Positions 17,659 through 29,808 are shown, counted from the stretch's first letter. The stretch is DNA of 64,000 nt from an uncultured Acetobacteraceae bacterium (GCA_903907955.1 CAIVPZ010000020.1:1-64000), one strand, 5' to 3'. Translations and numbers: made by a program. The notes: a model not told the origin generated them from the letters alone.

Positions 17659-18207
17659 ATGCGCCGGGCCAGACTGCACATCACCGGCGCCGCCGGGTCG
17701 GGCACCACCACGCTGGGCCGCGCGCTCGCCCAGCGGCTGGCCGCACCGCATTTCGATACCGACGACGTATTCTGGGCGCCGACCGATCCGCCCTATCGCC
17801 GCAAGCGCGACGTGGACGACCGGTTGCGCCTGCTCGGCGACCTGCTGGGCGAGCGGCCGGCCTGGGTGCTGTCCGGGTCGCTGGAAAGCTGGGGCGCATC
17901 GTTCGTGCCGCTGTTCGACATGGTGGTCTGGCTGGACGTGCCCACCGCGCTTCGGCTGGCCCGCCTCGCCGCGCGGGAGCGGGTGCGCTATGGCCGCGCC
18001 GCCATCGCCCCGGGCGGGGCGCTGCATGCCGAGCATCGGGACTTTCTTGCCTGGGCCGCCGACTATGATCGCGGCCTGCATGCGGGGCGCAACCGCCACC
18101 GCCACGAGGGCTGGCTGGCCGAACTGCCCTGCAAGGTGCTGCGGCTCGACGGCAGCGGCCCAACCCGCAGCCTGGTGCGCGAAGTGCTGGCGACGGCGGC
18201 GCTTTAG
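17659..18207 (+). CDS. P-loop nucleoside-kinase-like ATPase
   Basis: A 182-residue protein with Walker A GAAGSGTTTLG (10-20), followed by FDTDDVFW, the acceptor-binding motif seen in adenylate-kinase- and shikimate-kinase-like folds. A lid-like basic region with RLARLAARER and YGR lies in the middle. It matches small 'AAA family ATPase' proteins of unknown substrate. The ATG at 17659 follows GGAGAT at good spacing. Its TAG stop is part of repeat copy B1, described at 18205. Confidence 0.7.
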   Translation: MRRARLHITGAAGSGTTTLGRALAQRLAAPHFDTDDVFWAPTDPPYRRKRDVDDRLRLLGDLLGERPAWVLSGSLESWGASFVPLFDMVVWLDVPTALRLARLAARERVRYGRAAIAPGGALHAEHRDFLAWAADYDRGLHAGRNRHRHEGWLAELPCKVLRLDGSGPTRSLVREVLATAAL

Positions 18208-18310
18208 GGCAACGCCGGCCAGACTGGCGCAAGCCGGCCGGCAAAGTTGCTCGCCAAAACAAAGAGCTAGAGCGCGCTGACCGTTTACGGTCAGCCTGAA
18301 AGCGCTCTAG
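18205..18310. repeat. Family B palindromic repeat, copy B1
   Basis: A 106-bp element with a second copy of identical length at 33971-34076. It starts with TAG, which is the stop codon of the forward-strand kinase-like gene. It ends with CTAG, whose complement provides the TAG stop of the reverse-strand exported-protein gene. The 3' part folds as CTAGAGCGC/GCGCTCTAG enclosing GCTGACCG-TTTA-CGGTCAGC. It sits between two convergent genes and may act as a two-way stop and terminator. Confidence 0.85.
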
Positions 18311-18918
18311 GCGAGCCAGCGGCGCCGGACGGTGCCGAGCGCGATCAGGCCGATGCCGATCAGCGCCAGCGTTGCCCGCTCGGCCAGATTCGACCCGGGG
18401 CTGACCAGCAGCGTCAGCCGGCCGCCGCTGATGTCGTGGCCACGCAGATCGACGGCGATGCGGTTGCCGTTGACCATCAGGTCGGCCGGCGTAACCGGGA
18501 TGGTGCTGTCGCCGATCGTCACCTGCAGGTCCTCGTCGTCCGGCAGCGAGGTGAAGGTGACCACCGGCCCGACCAGCGCCTCGCCACCCACTGACTGGCA
18601 ACACCAGCCCTCGGAGAAGGTGAACACCAGCGCCTGCTCGCCCGCCTCCAGGCTGAGCGAGGGATAGAAGCCGAGATCGGTGATCCCCGGGTCCACGCCC
18701 ACGGTGAATTCGCGCGTGACCACGCTGGGATTTCGCGACTCGGAGCGCAGCCGATCGACGCCAAGGTCGGGAACGCGCCATTCGACGGTCGCGGTCTGCC
18801 CGGCCAGCGTGCCGGCGGCCAGGGCGGGGGGGGCGGCCAGGGCAAGCAAGCTGAGCAAGGCACGGAAGGCCAGGGCTCTGCCCTGGACTTCCGTGCCTTG
18901 CTCAGCTTGCTTGCCCAA
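18307..18918 (-). CDS. Exported protein with PEP-CTERM-like C-terminal anchor
   Basis: About 203 residues if it starts at the TTG at 18918. A signal peptide (LLSLLALAAPPALA) ends before AGTLAGQ. A beta-rich middle follows, and then the C-terminal segment NLAERATLALIGIGLIAL ending in RRR, which has the hydrophobic helix and basic end of PEP-CTERM sorting tails, but AER stands where the Pro-Glu-Pro should be. The start region is covered by a 75-nt palindrome, so the native start codon may have been lost. A TTG nearer the signal peptide is possible. It begins 5 bp after the gcvP stop. Function is unknown. Confidence 0.6.
   Translation of the reverse strand: MGKQAEQGTEVQGRALAFRALLSLLALAAPPALAAGTLAGQTATVEWRVPDLGVDRLRSESRNPSVVTREFTVGVDPGITDLGFYPSLSLEAGEQALVFTFSEGWCCQSVGGEALVGPVVTFTSLPDDEDLQVTIGDSTIPVTPADLMVNGNRIAVDLRGHDISGGRLTLLVSPGSNLAERATLALIGIGLIALGTVRRRWLA
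18841..18915. repeat. Family A repeat, copy A2: 36-bp inverted repeat with 3-nt loop
   Basis: Arms 18841-18876 and 18880-18915 are complementary at 35 of 36 positions around the loop TCT. The inner part (GGCCAGGGCTCTGCCCTGGAC) is the first hairpin of repeat family A. The outer 26 bp of each arm are local sequence, including the codons of the downstream gene's signal peptide. The element separates gcvP from the exported-protein gene. Confidence 0.9.
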
Positions 18919-18922
18919 GCCG

Positions 18923-21777
<2,855 letters not shown>

Positions 21778-21781
<4 letters not shown>

Positions 21782-22152
21782 TCGGTCTCCAGCAACGCCT
21801 TGTAGGCGGCCTCGTCCAGCAGGGCGGCGAAGGCGGCCGGGTCGGCCGGCTGCATGCGGAAGAACCAGCCGCCGGTGGTGGCTTCGCGGTTGACCAGAGC
21901 GGGCTCGTCAACGATCGCCTGGTTGTTTTCGACCACCCGGCCGGTCAGCGGGGCGTAGACGTCGGAGGCGGCCTTGACGCTCTCCACCACCGCAACCGAC
22001 TCGCCGGCCTCGATTTCGCGGCCGGGGTCGGGGAGTTCCACGAACACCACGTCGCCGAGCGCTTCCTGCGCATGGTCGGTGATGCCGATGGTGGCGATGC
22101 CGCCTTCGAGGCGGACCCATTCGTGATCCTTGGTGAAGCGGGTCTCGGGCAT
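21778..22152 (-). CDS. gcvH: Glycine cleavage system H protein
   Basis: A 124-residue lipoyl carrier protein that shuttles the aminomethyl intermediate between P, T and L proteins. The lipoylated lysine is Lys60 in [18 protein letters not shown] near the start and GWFFRM near the end are family landmarks. Homology starts at [10 protein letters not shown], so the longer upstream frame is not used. It lies 13 bp after gcvT and overlaps gcvP. Confidence 0.97.
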
Positions 22153-22165
22153 GCGGGCGACTCCT

Positions 22166-23311
22166 TCAGCGCGCGAAGCGGTGGGGGACGAAGGGCAGCG
22201 GGACAACGCAGGCGGGCAGCGAACGGCCGCGCACCTGAAGCCCCACCCTGGTGCCGGGGGCGGCGAGGTCGCGGCGGACATAGCCCATGGCGACCGGGGC
22301 GTTCAGCGAGGGGGCGAAGCCGCCGGAGGTGATGTGGCCAGCCGGCGCGCCATCTTCGCCGACGATGGCGGTCGGGGCACGCGCCGGTGCGCGGCCGTCC
22401 GGGCGGATGCCGACCCGCACCATGTCGGTTCCGTGCTGAAGCTGCTCGCGCAGCACGGTGCCGCCGGGGAAGCCCCAGTCATCGCGCCGGCGCCGGCCGA
22501 TCACCCAGGCCAGCCCGGCCGCGACCGGGGTGGTGCGGTCGTCGATGTCGTTGCCGTACAGGCAGAGCCCGGCCTCCAGCCGCAGGCTGTCGCGGGCGCC
22601 CAGCCCGGCGGGCTTCACCTCGGGCTGCTCGAGCAGCAGGCGGGCCAGATGGTCGGCCTGCGCGTCGGGGGCGGAGATCTCGAACCCGTCCTCGCCGGTA
22701 TAGCCGGAGCGGGACACCAGGCAGTCGGTGCCGCCGATGCGCACCGCGCCGAACCCCATGAACGGCAGGGCGGCGGCAACGGGGCCGAGACGGGCCATGA
22801 CCGCGGCGGCGCCGGGACCCTGCAGGGCCAGCAGGACGCGATCGTCGTGCCGCTCCAGGGTGACGCCGGCCGGCAGGTGGGCCGCGATATGCGGCAGGTC
22901 GACCTCGCGGCGGCTGGCATTGACCACCAGGAAAAGCCGGTCCGGGGCCAGGGCTGCCACCATCAGGTCGTCGATGATGCCGCCGTCCGGGTTGGTCAGC
23001 ACGGTGTAGCGCTGCCGCCCGGGGCGCAGGCCCAGGATGTCGCCGGGCACCAGCGCCTCCAGCGCCGCCGCGGCGCCGCTGCCGTGCAGGCTGGCCTGGC
23101 CCATGTGGGAGACGTCGAACAGCGCCGCGCCGGCCGCGGCGCGGCAGTGCAGGTGCTCGGCCAGCACGCCGGCGCCGTACTGCACCGGCAGCGACCAGCC
23201 GGCGAACGGCACCATGCGACCGCCGAGCGCCCGGTGCAGCAGGTCCAGCGGCACGGTCCTGGGCGGGAGCGGTCCGGCTGCGGCCGTTTCGGATGTGATC
23301 GTGTCTGGCAC
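22166..23311 (-). CDS. gcvT: Aminomethyltransferase, T protein of the glycine cleavage system
   Basis: A 381-residue folate-dependent enzyme that releases ammonia and forms 5,10-methylenetetrahydrofolate from the aminomethyl-H protein. [10 protein letters not shown] and FDVSHMGQ near the N-terminus and [13 protein letters not shown] in the middle are diagnostic, and [16 protein letters not shown] carries the folate-site region. The GTG at 23311 is chosen because GGAG precedes it and homology begins soon after; there is no suitable ATG. It is the first gene of the operon, about 80 bp from the riboswitch. Confidence 0.95.
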   Translation of the reverse strand: MPDTITSETAAAGPLPPRTVPLDLLHRALGGRMVPFAGWSLPVQYGAGVLAEHLHCRAAAGAALFDVSHMGQASLHGSGAAAALEALVPGDILGLRPGRQRYTVLTNPDGGIIDDLMVAALAPDRLFLVVNASRREVDLPHIAAHLPAGVTLERHDDRVLLALQGPGAAAVMARLGPVAAALPFMGFGAVRIGGTDCLVSRSGYTGEDGFEISAPDAQADHLARLLLEQPEVKPAGLGARDSLRLEAGLCLYGNDIDDRTTPVAAGLAWVIGRRRRDDWGFPGGTVLREQLQHGTDMVRVGIRPDGRAPARAPTAIVGEDGAPAGHITSGGFAPSLNAPVAMGYVRRDLAAPGTRVGLQVRGRSLPACVVPLPFVPHRFAR

Positions 23312-23393
23312 GGGGTGGCTCCGCTTTCGGGTCGTCCGCCGGCCCGATGCCGGAAGACAGGGCACGGTCGAACGCCTGACCTGACCCTTTGAC

Positions 23394-23606
23394 CCCCCTC
23401 TGTCGCGGAACCTGAGAGATTCAGAAGGGCGTTCCGCCCGTCCTTACTCCGTCGGTGCGGCAGGGCCTGGACCCGGCCGGCTTTCCAGAGATCCGTTCTC
23501 CCGCGCGGTCCTTCTGCCTGAGCGTTTCCGGGGGCCGGTTGCGCCTTCGGCGATCGCCCGGCCTCGCCGGGTGGCGAAGCCGGGCGGTTCTCTCCCGCGC
23601 GGGATA
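23394..23606 (-). promoter_or_regulatory. Tandem glycine riboswitch upstream of gcvT
   Basis: Read on the reverse strand, the first aptamer contains GGGAGAGAACC, the core CGCCGAAGGCGCAA and the closing CTCAGGCAGAAGGACCG. The second contains GATCTCTGGAAAG, a variant core CACCGACGGAGTAA and CTCTCAGGTTCCGCGACAG. Two linked aptamers before gcvT are the classic glycine sensor that switches on the cleavage operon when glycine is abundant. Aptamer boundaries are approximate. Confidence 0.88.
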
Positions 23607-23655
23607 TTCGAACGCGGCCAAAATGCCGGATCGCGGCGGCTGGTTCAAGCCGGCT

Positions 23656-24183
23656 TCAACGCGGCCCGCGCGCCCGGTTGCGCGCCAGTTCCTCCGGCGT
23701 CAGCTGGAAGCTGACGGTGATCCTGTAGGCGGCGGCCGATTTTTCGTGGCTGACCGGCAGCAACAGGCTGATCTCGGAGGTGGTCAGGGTGAGGCGGTCG
23801 GTGTTGGCGGGAAAATCGACCCGGCCGCTGTAGACCTGCTTGTCGAAGATCACGTCGTTCTCGGAGACGGCGACGAAATAGGGCACATCGATGGCGCGCC
23901 CGGGCATGGCGGGGCCCCGGTTGACCGTCATCGTTATCTGCAGCTTCGCCTCGACCCGCTTGTGGGTGTCGTCGGCCCAGTGGCAACTGGCGGGGACGGC
24001 GACGAGGTGGGCGTCAAGCACCAGGTCGGTGAGGTCGCGGCCGTTGCCGGTGAAGCGGGTCAGGTCGGCGCCGTCGCTGAGCAGGCTGAGCTGCGGGCAG
24101 GCCGGGGCGAAGGCATCCGGCTTGGCGCAGGCGCTGAGGGCGGCTGCGGTGGCGGCCAGCAGAATGCCCGTTCGCAGGCCCAT
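23656..24183 (-). CDS. Putative lipoprotein
   Basis: About 175 residues. The N-terminus [19 protein letters not shown] is a lipoprotein signal with lipobox LSAC, the cysteine being residue 19. The mature part is a small beta-rich domain with [12 protein letters not shown] and [10 protein letters not shown]. The frame is open upstream to 24453, but the region before 24183 is proline- and arginine-rich and would precede a signal peptide, so the later ATG is chosen. It is divergent from ispH. No named domain was recognised. Confidence 0.65.
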   Translation of the reverse strand: MGLRTGILLAATAAALSACAKPDAFAPACPQLSLLSDGADLTRFTGNGRDLTDLVLDAHLVAVPASCHWADDTHKRVEAKLQITMTVNRGPAMPGRAIDVPYFVAVSENDVIFDKQVYSGRVDFPANTDRLTLTTSEISLLLPVSHEKSAAAYRITVSFQLTPEELARNRARGPR

Positions 24184-24367
24184 CCGCAGGCCGGGGATTG
24201 CGCCGGGGCGGCGCGTCGCCACTCTCTGGGGCCGGGATGCCCGGGTGCCCGGCGGCGGGGGGCTGGCAGGGTCAGGAAAGCGCATCCGCAACTCCGAGAT
24301 GAGGGGCAGGCATTTGTCGAGGGAACCGATCGCGGCCATAGTGCGACCACCCAGCGCCACGGACAAC

Positions 24368-25321
24368 ATGCCCGAAGCCGTCTCAGCCAAGCCGTCCCTC
24401 CGCATCCTGCTGGCCGCGCCGCGCGGCTTCTGCGCCGGGGTGGACCGTGCCATCCGCGTCGTCGAGGAGGCATTGCGCCGCTACGGCGCACCTGTCTACG
24501 TCCGCCATGAGATCGTGCACAACCGCACCGTGGTGGAACAGCTTGAAGCCAAGGGGGCGGTGTTCGTCGATGAGCTCGACGCCGTGCCCGATGACGGGCA
24601 GGTGGTGTTCTCCGCCCACGGCGTGCCCAAATCGGTGCCCGACGAGGCGCGCCGGCGGCGGCTGCTGTATCTCGACGCCACCTGTCCGCTGGTTTCCAAG
24701 GTGCACCGGGAGGCCGAGCGGCATTTCGCCGCCGAACGCCATATCCTGATGATCGGCCATGCCGGCCATCCCGAGGTGGAAGGCACGATGGGCCAGTTGC
24801 CGCCGGGCGCAATGACCCTGGTGCAGAGCGCCGAGGAGGCCGCCCACGTGCTGCCGCCGCCGGGGGACCTGGCCTTCATCACCCAGACCACCCTGTCGGT
24901 GGACGACACCGCCGGCATCGTGGCGGTGCTGCGCGAGCGCTTCCCCGACATCAGCGGGCCGAAGCGCGAGGACATCTGCTACGCCACCACCAACCGGCAG
25001 GCGGCGGTGAAGGCGATCGCCGCCGGGGCCGACCTGGTGCTGGTGATCGGCAGCCCGAACTCCTCCAACTCGCAGCGGCTGCGCGAGGTGGCCGAGCGCA
25101 CCGGCGCCGCCCGGGCGCTGCTGCTGCCGCGGCCGGAGATGCTGGACTGGGCCGATCTCGACGGGGTGGAGGTGCTGGGCATCAGCGCCGGTGCCTCGGC
25201 GCCGGAGGAACTGGTGGAAGCGCTGCTGGAGCGGCTCGGCAGCCGCTACACGCTTTCGGTGGAGGAACGGCGGGTGGTGGACGAGGACGTGGTGTTCCGG
25301 TTGCCGGCGCCGCTGGCGTGA
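24368..25321 (+). CDS. ispH: 4-hydroxy-3-methylbut-2-enyl diphosphate reductase
   Basis: A 317-residue iron-sulfur enzyme that makes isopentenyl and dimethylallyl diphosphate, the final step of the MEP pathway. The three cluster cysteines are Cys22 ([10 protein letters not shown]), Cys106 ([11 protein letters not shown]) and Cys204 ([11 protein letters not shown]). FSAHGVPK and [14 protein letters not shown] carry conserved substrate histidines. Homology begins at residue 10, so the ATG at 24368 is used. It leads the ispH-thrB-rnhA cluster. Confidence 0.96.
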   Translation: MPEAVSAKPSLRILLAAPRGFCAGVDRAIRVVEEALRRYGAPVYVRHEIVHNRTVVEQLEAKGAVFVDELDAVPDDGQVVFSAHGVPKSVPDEARRRRLLYLDATCPLVSKVHREAERHFAAERHILMIGHAGHPEVEGTMGQLPPGAMTLVQSAEEAAHVLPPPGDLAFITQTTLSVDDTAGIVAVLRERFPDISGPKREDICYATTNRQAAVKAIAAGADLVLVIGSPNSSNSQRLREVAERTGAARALLLPRPEMLDWADLDGVEVLGISAGASAPEELVEALLERLGSRYTLSVEERRVVDEDVVFRLPAPLA

Positions 25322-25360
25322 GGTAGGCGGGGCACCTGTTTCGAGGACAGCTCCCCGCCC

Positions 25361-26320
25361 ATGGCCGTCTACACCGAGGTCTCCGACGACGTGCTCGCGG
25401 CGTTCCTGGCCGATTATGACATCGGCGCCCTGGTCGCCTTCCGCGGCATCGCCGAGGGGGTGGAGAACAGCAATTATTCCCTCCGGACCACCGGCGGCGA
25501 TTTCATCCTGACGCTGTATGAGAAGCGGGTGGACCCGGTCGAGCTGCCCTGGTTCCTCGGCCTGATGGAGCACCTCGCGGGGCACAGCATCACCTGCCCG
25601 CGGCCGGTGCATGGGCGCGACGGGGTGGCCTTGCGGAAATTGTGCGGCCGGCATGCCGCCATCACCACCTTCCTGCCCGGGGTGTGGCCGCGGCGGGTGC
25701 GGCCGGAGCATTGCGGCCCGGTGGGGGCGGCGCTGGCGGCGCTGCACCTGGCCGGGGCGGGGTATGCGCCGACACGGCGCAACGCGCTGGGGCCGGAGGG
25801 CTGGGAACCGCTGCTGGAGCGCAGCCGGCCCGGCGCCAACGGCGTGCAGTTCGGGCTCGGGGCGGAGCTGGCGGCGGCGCTGAAGCGCATCCTGGCGGCC
25901 TGGCCGCTTGGTTTGCCGGTCGGGCACATCCATGCCGATCTGTTTCCGGACAACGTGTTTTTTCTGGGGGGCAAACTGTCCGGGCTGATCGACTTCTATT
26001 TCGCCGCCACCGACCTCCTGGCCTACGACCTCGCGGTGTGCCTGAACGCCTGGTGCTTCGAGCCGGACCTGTCGCTGAACGTGACCAAGGCGCGGGCGAT
26101 GTGCAGTGCCTATGCCGCCGTCCGGCCGCTTTCGGCCGCGGAACGCGCGGCCCTGCCGGTGCTGTGCCAGGGGGCGGCGATGCGCTTCGTGCTGACCCGG
26201 CTGTACGACTGGATCAACACCCCGGCCGGGGCGCTGGTGACCCGCAAGGACCCGAAGGAATACGTTCGCCGCCTGCGCTTTCACCTCGCTGCCCCGGATG
26301 AGCGCGCTTATGGACTCTGA
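25361..26320 (+). CDS. thrB: Homoserine kinase (ThrB, aminoglycoside-phosphotransferase-like type)
   Basis: A 319-residue kinase of the choline-kinase-like fold, not the GHMP type found in enterics. It phosphorylates L-homoserine in threonine synthesis. [11 protein letters not shown] near residue 35 is the nucleotide loop, and [14 protein letters not shown] is the catalytic loop, with the metal-binding aspartate following in GLIDFYFA. It begins 40 bp after ispH and its last 23 bp overlap rnhA, so the genes are co-transcribed. This order is common in alphaproteobacteria. Confidence 0.93.
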   Translation: MAVYTEVSDDVLAAFLADYDIGALVAFRGIAEGVENSNYSLRTTGGDFILTLYEKRVDPVELPWFLGLMEHLAGHSITCPRPVHGRDGVALRKLCGRHAAITTFLPGVWPRRVRPEHCGPVGAALAALHLAGAGYAPTRRNALGPEGWEPLLERSRPGANGVQFGLGAELAAALKRILAAWPLGLPVGHIHADLFPDNVFFLGGKLSGLIDFYFAATDLLAYDLAVCLNAWCFEPDLSLNVTKARAMCSAYAAVRPLSAAERAALPVLCQGAAMRFVLTRLYDWINTPAGALVTRKDPKEYVRRLRFHLAAPDERAYGL

Positions 26321-26792
26321 GCCGGGCGATTCCGCCACGGCGGCCGGGCCGGAGGTCGAGATCTGGACCGATGGCGGCTGCAAGCCCAATCCGGGGCCGG
26401 GCGGCTGGGCGGCGATCCTGCGCTTTCGCGGTCGCGAACGGGAGCTGACCGGGGCCGAGCGGGTGACCACCAACAACCGCATGGAACTCACCGCGGCGGC
26501 GGCGGCGCTGGAGGCGCTGACGCGGCCGTGCCGGGTGGTGCTGCACACCGACAGCCAGTATGTACGCAACGGGGTGACGCGGTGGCACACCGGCTGGGTG
26601 CGGCGCAACTGGCGCAACGCGGCCGGCGACCCGGTGGCCAATATCGATCTGTGGCAACGGCTGCTGGCGGCGGAGAAGCAGCATGCGGTGGACTGGCGCT
26701 GGGTGCGCGGCCATTCTGGCGATGAAATGAATGAGCGTGCCGACCAGCTGGCGACGGCGGCGCGGGAGGGGCTGGACGACCGGGTATTGTAG
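26298..26792 (+). CDS. rnhA: Ribonuclease HI
   Basis: A 164-residue endonuclease that cuts RNA in RNA-DNA hybrids. The metal-binding carboxylates are Asp25 ([16 protein letters not shown]), Glu63 ([13 protein letters not shown]), Asp85 (HTDSQYV) and the aspartate in MNERADQLA. The basic handle WVRRNWRN is present, as is the catalytic histidine in WVRGHSG. The ATG at 26298 lies inside thrB; an ATG at 26310 is possible and would shorten the disordered N-terminus. Confidence 0.95.
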   Translation: MSALMDSEPGDSATAAGPEVEIWTDGGCKPNPGPGGWAAILRFRGRERELTGAERVTTNNRMELTAAAAALEALTRPCRVVLHTDSQYVRNGVTRWHTGWVRRNWRNAAGDPVANIDLWQRLLAAEKQHAVDWRWVRGHSGDEMNERADQLATAAREGLDDRVL

Positions 26793-26794
26793 AA

Positions 26795-26958
26795 TGCGTT
26801 ATAAGTAACATTTACGGCTTCGATGTCGTCGATGCAACCGGCGGCGGCGTCCACACCATCAAGGTGACCAATCCCGCCAGCCGGTCGTCGGGCGGTTGAA
26901 TGCCGGCGATTCGCTGACCCTCATCTCCGTTGCCGAGTGCGGCTTCTTCGGCTGCTGA
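26795..26958 (+). pseudogene. Possible frameshifted gene remnant
   Basis: One frame reads SNIYGFDVVDATGGGVHT-IKVTNPA and then meets a stop. A frame shift near 26885-26895 would join it to PVVGRLNAGDSLTLISVAE ending CGFFGC and a stop. Both halves look protein-like, with sensible residue use, but no start codon precedes them in frame. It may be a decayed small gene between rnhA and the phosphatase gene. The short length makes the call weak. Confidence 0.3.
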
Positions 26959-27083
26959 GAAATTTCCGCCCGGTCAGCCGCGCGGCCGGCCGGGCAGATC
27001 CGGCCGCCGCAGGCGAACCCATGATTTACAATTGTTGCTGAAATAAGCTACAGCTATCCCAGGATACGGGCAAGCAACAGGCA

Positions 27084-27617
27084 ATGACCCAGCATCTCTG
27101 GCTGCTCCGACATGCGAAGTCGTCCCGGGACGATCCAGCCATCCCGGATCACCAACGTCCTCTGAGCAAGCGCGGGGAGAAAGCGGCAGCGGCGATTCGC
27201 CGCATGATGTGGTACAATGGCCTGGTTCCGGACCTTGTGCTGGTGTCCACGGCGCGGCGAACACAGGACACCATGAAATTGCTGCGGCCGTGGGAAAGGC
27301 CGCCGATCGTCGATGCGACGGACGCGCTCTATCTTGCTTCGGCGGCCCGGATTCTGGAGCTGCTGCGCAAGGTGGCGGACCCGGTTCGCAGCGTGCTGGT
27401 GATCGGCCACAACCCCGGTTTACAGGAACTGGCGATGCTGCTGGTGGGAGCGGACGCGAAGGTGGCCGGCGGGAAAGACGCGCGGCGTCTGGCCAAGACC
27501 TTTCCGACGGGTGCGCTCGCCGAATTCGCGCTGTCGGCGCCGTGGTCCAGGATCGGCGAAGGCGCCGGGCAGTTGACCCGCTTCGTCACGCCGCGTGAGC
27601 TGGCGGCTGCCGGCTGA
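27084..27617 (+). CDS. SixA-like histidine phosphatase
   Basis: A 177-residue member of the histidine phosphatase superfamily. The catalytic motif RHAKSS is at residues 9-14, RPLSKRGEKAA provides the next phosphate-pocket residues, and the second catalytic histidine is in VIGHNPGLQEL. The compact length and lack of an insertion place it with SixA-type proteins, which remove phosphate from phosphohistidine in relay proteins. No sensor kinase is adjacent, so the target is unknown. It is alone on the forward strand. Confidence 0.85.
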   Translation: MTQHLWLLRHAKSSRDDPAIPDHQRPLSKRGEKAAAAIRRMMWYNGLVPDLVLVSTARRTQDTMKLLRPWERPPIVDATDALYLASAARILELLRKVADPVRSVLVIGHNPGLQELAMLLVGADAKVAGGKDARRLAKTFPTGALAEFALSAPWSRIGEGAGQLTRFVTPRELAAAG

Positions 27618-27794
27618 CATGCTGCCCCGGTGCCGCGCGGAACCGCCCGCACCGAAGCAGGATGTCGCGGGGCTCAACTTTGGCCGCATCCGCAAGCTGG
27701 CGGTGATCCCTGCCGTCTTTGCATATGCCGCCCACACCGCCGTTGCGGTGCCGTCCATCATGGATGTCGATTGCCGTCGGGAGAACATCGGTCA

Positions 27795-28913
27795 ATGATT
27801 TCCGTCCAAGGGGCCTTGCTGCGTACGGTGTCCCGAAGCATGCGGCGCTTTGGGCCGGCGTTGCTGCTGCTGCCTGTCATCGGGTGCGGGTCGCTGGGGC
27901 CGGCTGTCATCCCGCGCGATCGCACTGAATACCTCTCGTCGATCGCGGATTCCTGGAAGGAGCAGACCCTCCTGAACGTCGTCCGACTTCGCTACGGCGA
28001 TGCCCCGTCCTTCCTCGATGTCTCCTCCGTCGTCAGTTCCTATGCTGTCGGGGGGCAGCTTACCGCTGGCAGCATCATCAACTCCAACCTGACCGGCGTC
28101 GCCCCCTGGAACACGGCGACATTCGGCATCGGGGCTGCCTATCAGGACCGCCCGACCATCTCCTACACGCCGCTCACCGGCGACAAGTTCACCAAAAGCC
28201 TGATGCGACCGATCCCTCCGACGGGGATCTTCCAGCTTATCCAGGCCGGCTACCCTGCGGATTTCGTTTTGCTCGTCACGGTACGCTCACTGAACGGCAT
28301 CTCGAACCAGAGTTCCATGGGCGGCCAGGTTCATCCCGCCGAACCCGAGTTCTACCCGCTGCTGGATGCCTTGCGGCGGCTCCAGCTTTCCGAGGCGGTC
28401 AGTCTGCGGCTGGAAAAGCGCGACAAGGAGGAGGTCGGGAGTCTTGTGTTCGCGCGTAGCCTGTCGCCGCAAGTGAACCGGGACCTCAAATTCGTGTCGG
28501 ATGCGCTCAATCTCAAGCCGGGGAAAAATGACGAAATCACCATCGTCCTGAGCGCCGTCCAGCGCAATGACCGCGAGTTGGCGGTGCTCTCCCGCTCGAT
28601 GACGGAGATTCTGATCGAGCTGGCATCGGGCATCGACGTGCCGGCCGGGCATGTCGCCGAACGGCGCACCGTGCCGTCCGCCCGGCTGGCCAGCGCGGAA
28701 AATCCACGGGACCGGCCGCTGGTGCGAATTCTGTCCGGTCCGGTCGCACCTGACGACGCGTTTTCCGCGGTCCGCTACCGGAACACCTGGTACTGGATCG
28801 ACGACGGCGATTTCGCCTCGAAGCGCATCTTCACGATGCTGATGATGTTCTTCTCGCTGGCCGAAACCGGCGTTACGCCGCAGGTGCCGGCGTTGACGCT
28901 TCCGGTCAACTGA
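27795..28913 (+). CDS. Hypothetical lipoprotein
   Basis: About 372 residues. A basic N-terminus leads to the hydrophobic segment FGPALLLLPVIGC, a clear lipoprotein signal with lipobox VIGC, then GSLGPAVIPRDRTEYLSS. The mature part is a mixed fold with NVVRLRYGDAPSFLDVSSVV, and the C-terminus includes YRNTWYWIDDGDFASKR. That last motif occurs in a group of bacterial lipoproteins I recall but cannot name. An ATG at 27840 would still keep the signal. No domain name can be assigned with confidence. Confidence 0.7.
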   Translation: MISVQGALLRTVSRSMRRFGPALLLLPVIGCGSLGPAVIPRDRTEYLSSIADSWKEQTLLNVVRLRYGDAPSFLDVSSVVSSYAVGGQLTAGSIINSNLTGVAPWNTATFGIGAAYQDRPTISYTPLTGDKFTKSLMRPIPPTGIFQLIQAGYPADFVLLVTVRSLNGISNQSSMGGQVHPAEPEFYPLLDALRRLQLSEAVSLRLEKRDKEEVGSLVFARSLSPQVNRDLKFVSDALNLKPGKNDEITIVLSAVQRNDRELAVLSRSMTEILIELASGIDVPAGHVAERRTVPSARLASAENPRDRPLVRILSGPVAPDDAFSAVRYRNTWYWIDDGDFASKRIFTMLMMFFSLAETGVTPQVPALTLPVN

Positions 28914-28956
28914 ACGCGGATGCCGGATTGCGCAATGAAACCGCGGAATCCCGTGC

Positions 28957-29670
28957 TTATCGCGCATCCTCCCGCAACGCCATGGGCGACGTGCCGCGGA
29001 GATTGTCGATCAGGATGTAGCAGCTCACCAGCAGCACCCAGGCGGGGAAGACGAACAGGACCCAGTCGAAATAGCCGCTGCCGAGAAGCAGGAACGCCGC
29101 CGCTGCGTAGCCGAGCAGCGCAATCCACCGCGCGGTGATGCGCGTGCGCAGCGCCAGCGTCGAGGCGATCATCATGAACACCGCTGCCATCTTGAAGGCG
29201 TAGATGTGCATGATGTCGTAGGTGAAGGCCCGGCCGAACGCAAACGCTGCCGAATCGATCAGCACCATCGGTTGTGCCGCATAAGCCCGGATCAGCCCGC
29301 CAGTGGCTGCGGCGGCAACAAAGACCATGCCGAGGAACAGCAACCCGCTGCCGAGGAAGACCGTGGCAAAGAACTGGTCTTCCTGCCGGCCAAGCCGATC
29401 CCGCAGAACGCCGATGAACCACATGAAGGCAATGCCGGCGACGGGCACCAGGTTCAGGGCGAAAGCTACCCGTTTCGCGCTGGTTTCCAGCCAGGCGCCG
29501 GTCTCGAGCGGATCGGCCGGGATCGACAGCCGGAGCAGCCAAAGACTGTAGATCAGCAGGACCGAAAACAGAATTCCGGCGATGGCCGCCGCGCGCGGTG
29601 TTTTCAGCCGGGCACGGATGAGGAGCGCCCTGGCGCCGTCCTCGCTTTCGGAAACGCTGTCCATGAACAA
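28957..29670 (-). CDS. Hypothetical multi-pass membrane protein
   Basis: A 237-residue protein with a short acidic N-terminus (DSVSESEDGA) and about six transmembrane helices: AAIAGILFSVLLIYSLWLL near residue 28, then segments around 70, 105, 140, 165 and 205. YDIMHIYAFKMAAVFMM contains histidine and tyrosine within the membrane. No family was recognised. It converges on the lipoprotein gene at 27795 and stands 138 bp from the channel gene on the same strand. Confidence 0.65.
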   Translation of the reverse strand: MFMDSVSESEDGARALLIRARLKTPRAAAIAGILFSVLLIYSLWLLRLSIPADPLETGAWLETSAKRVAFALNLVPVAGIAFMWFIGVLRDRLGRQEDQFFATVFLGSGLLFLGMVFVAAAATGGLIRAYAAQPMVLIDSAAFAFGRAFTYDIMHIYAFKMAAVFMMIASTLALRTRITARWIALLGYAAAAFLLLGSGYFDWVLFVFPAWVLLVSCYILIDNLRGTSPMALREDAR

Positions 29671-29808
29671 TTACCCCGCTTCCAGGTTGTGCTTGATCCG
29701 GTCTGGGTGGTCTGTGATGGAATCCCCGCCAGGGCGGCCTGCCCGCCGGACCTGGGTCACTTGCGCATGCACAAGCCGATCATCGTCCAGGTCGGTGCCG
29801 ATGTCGCG

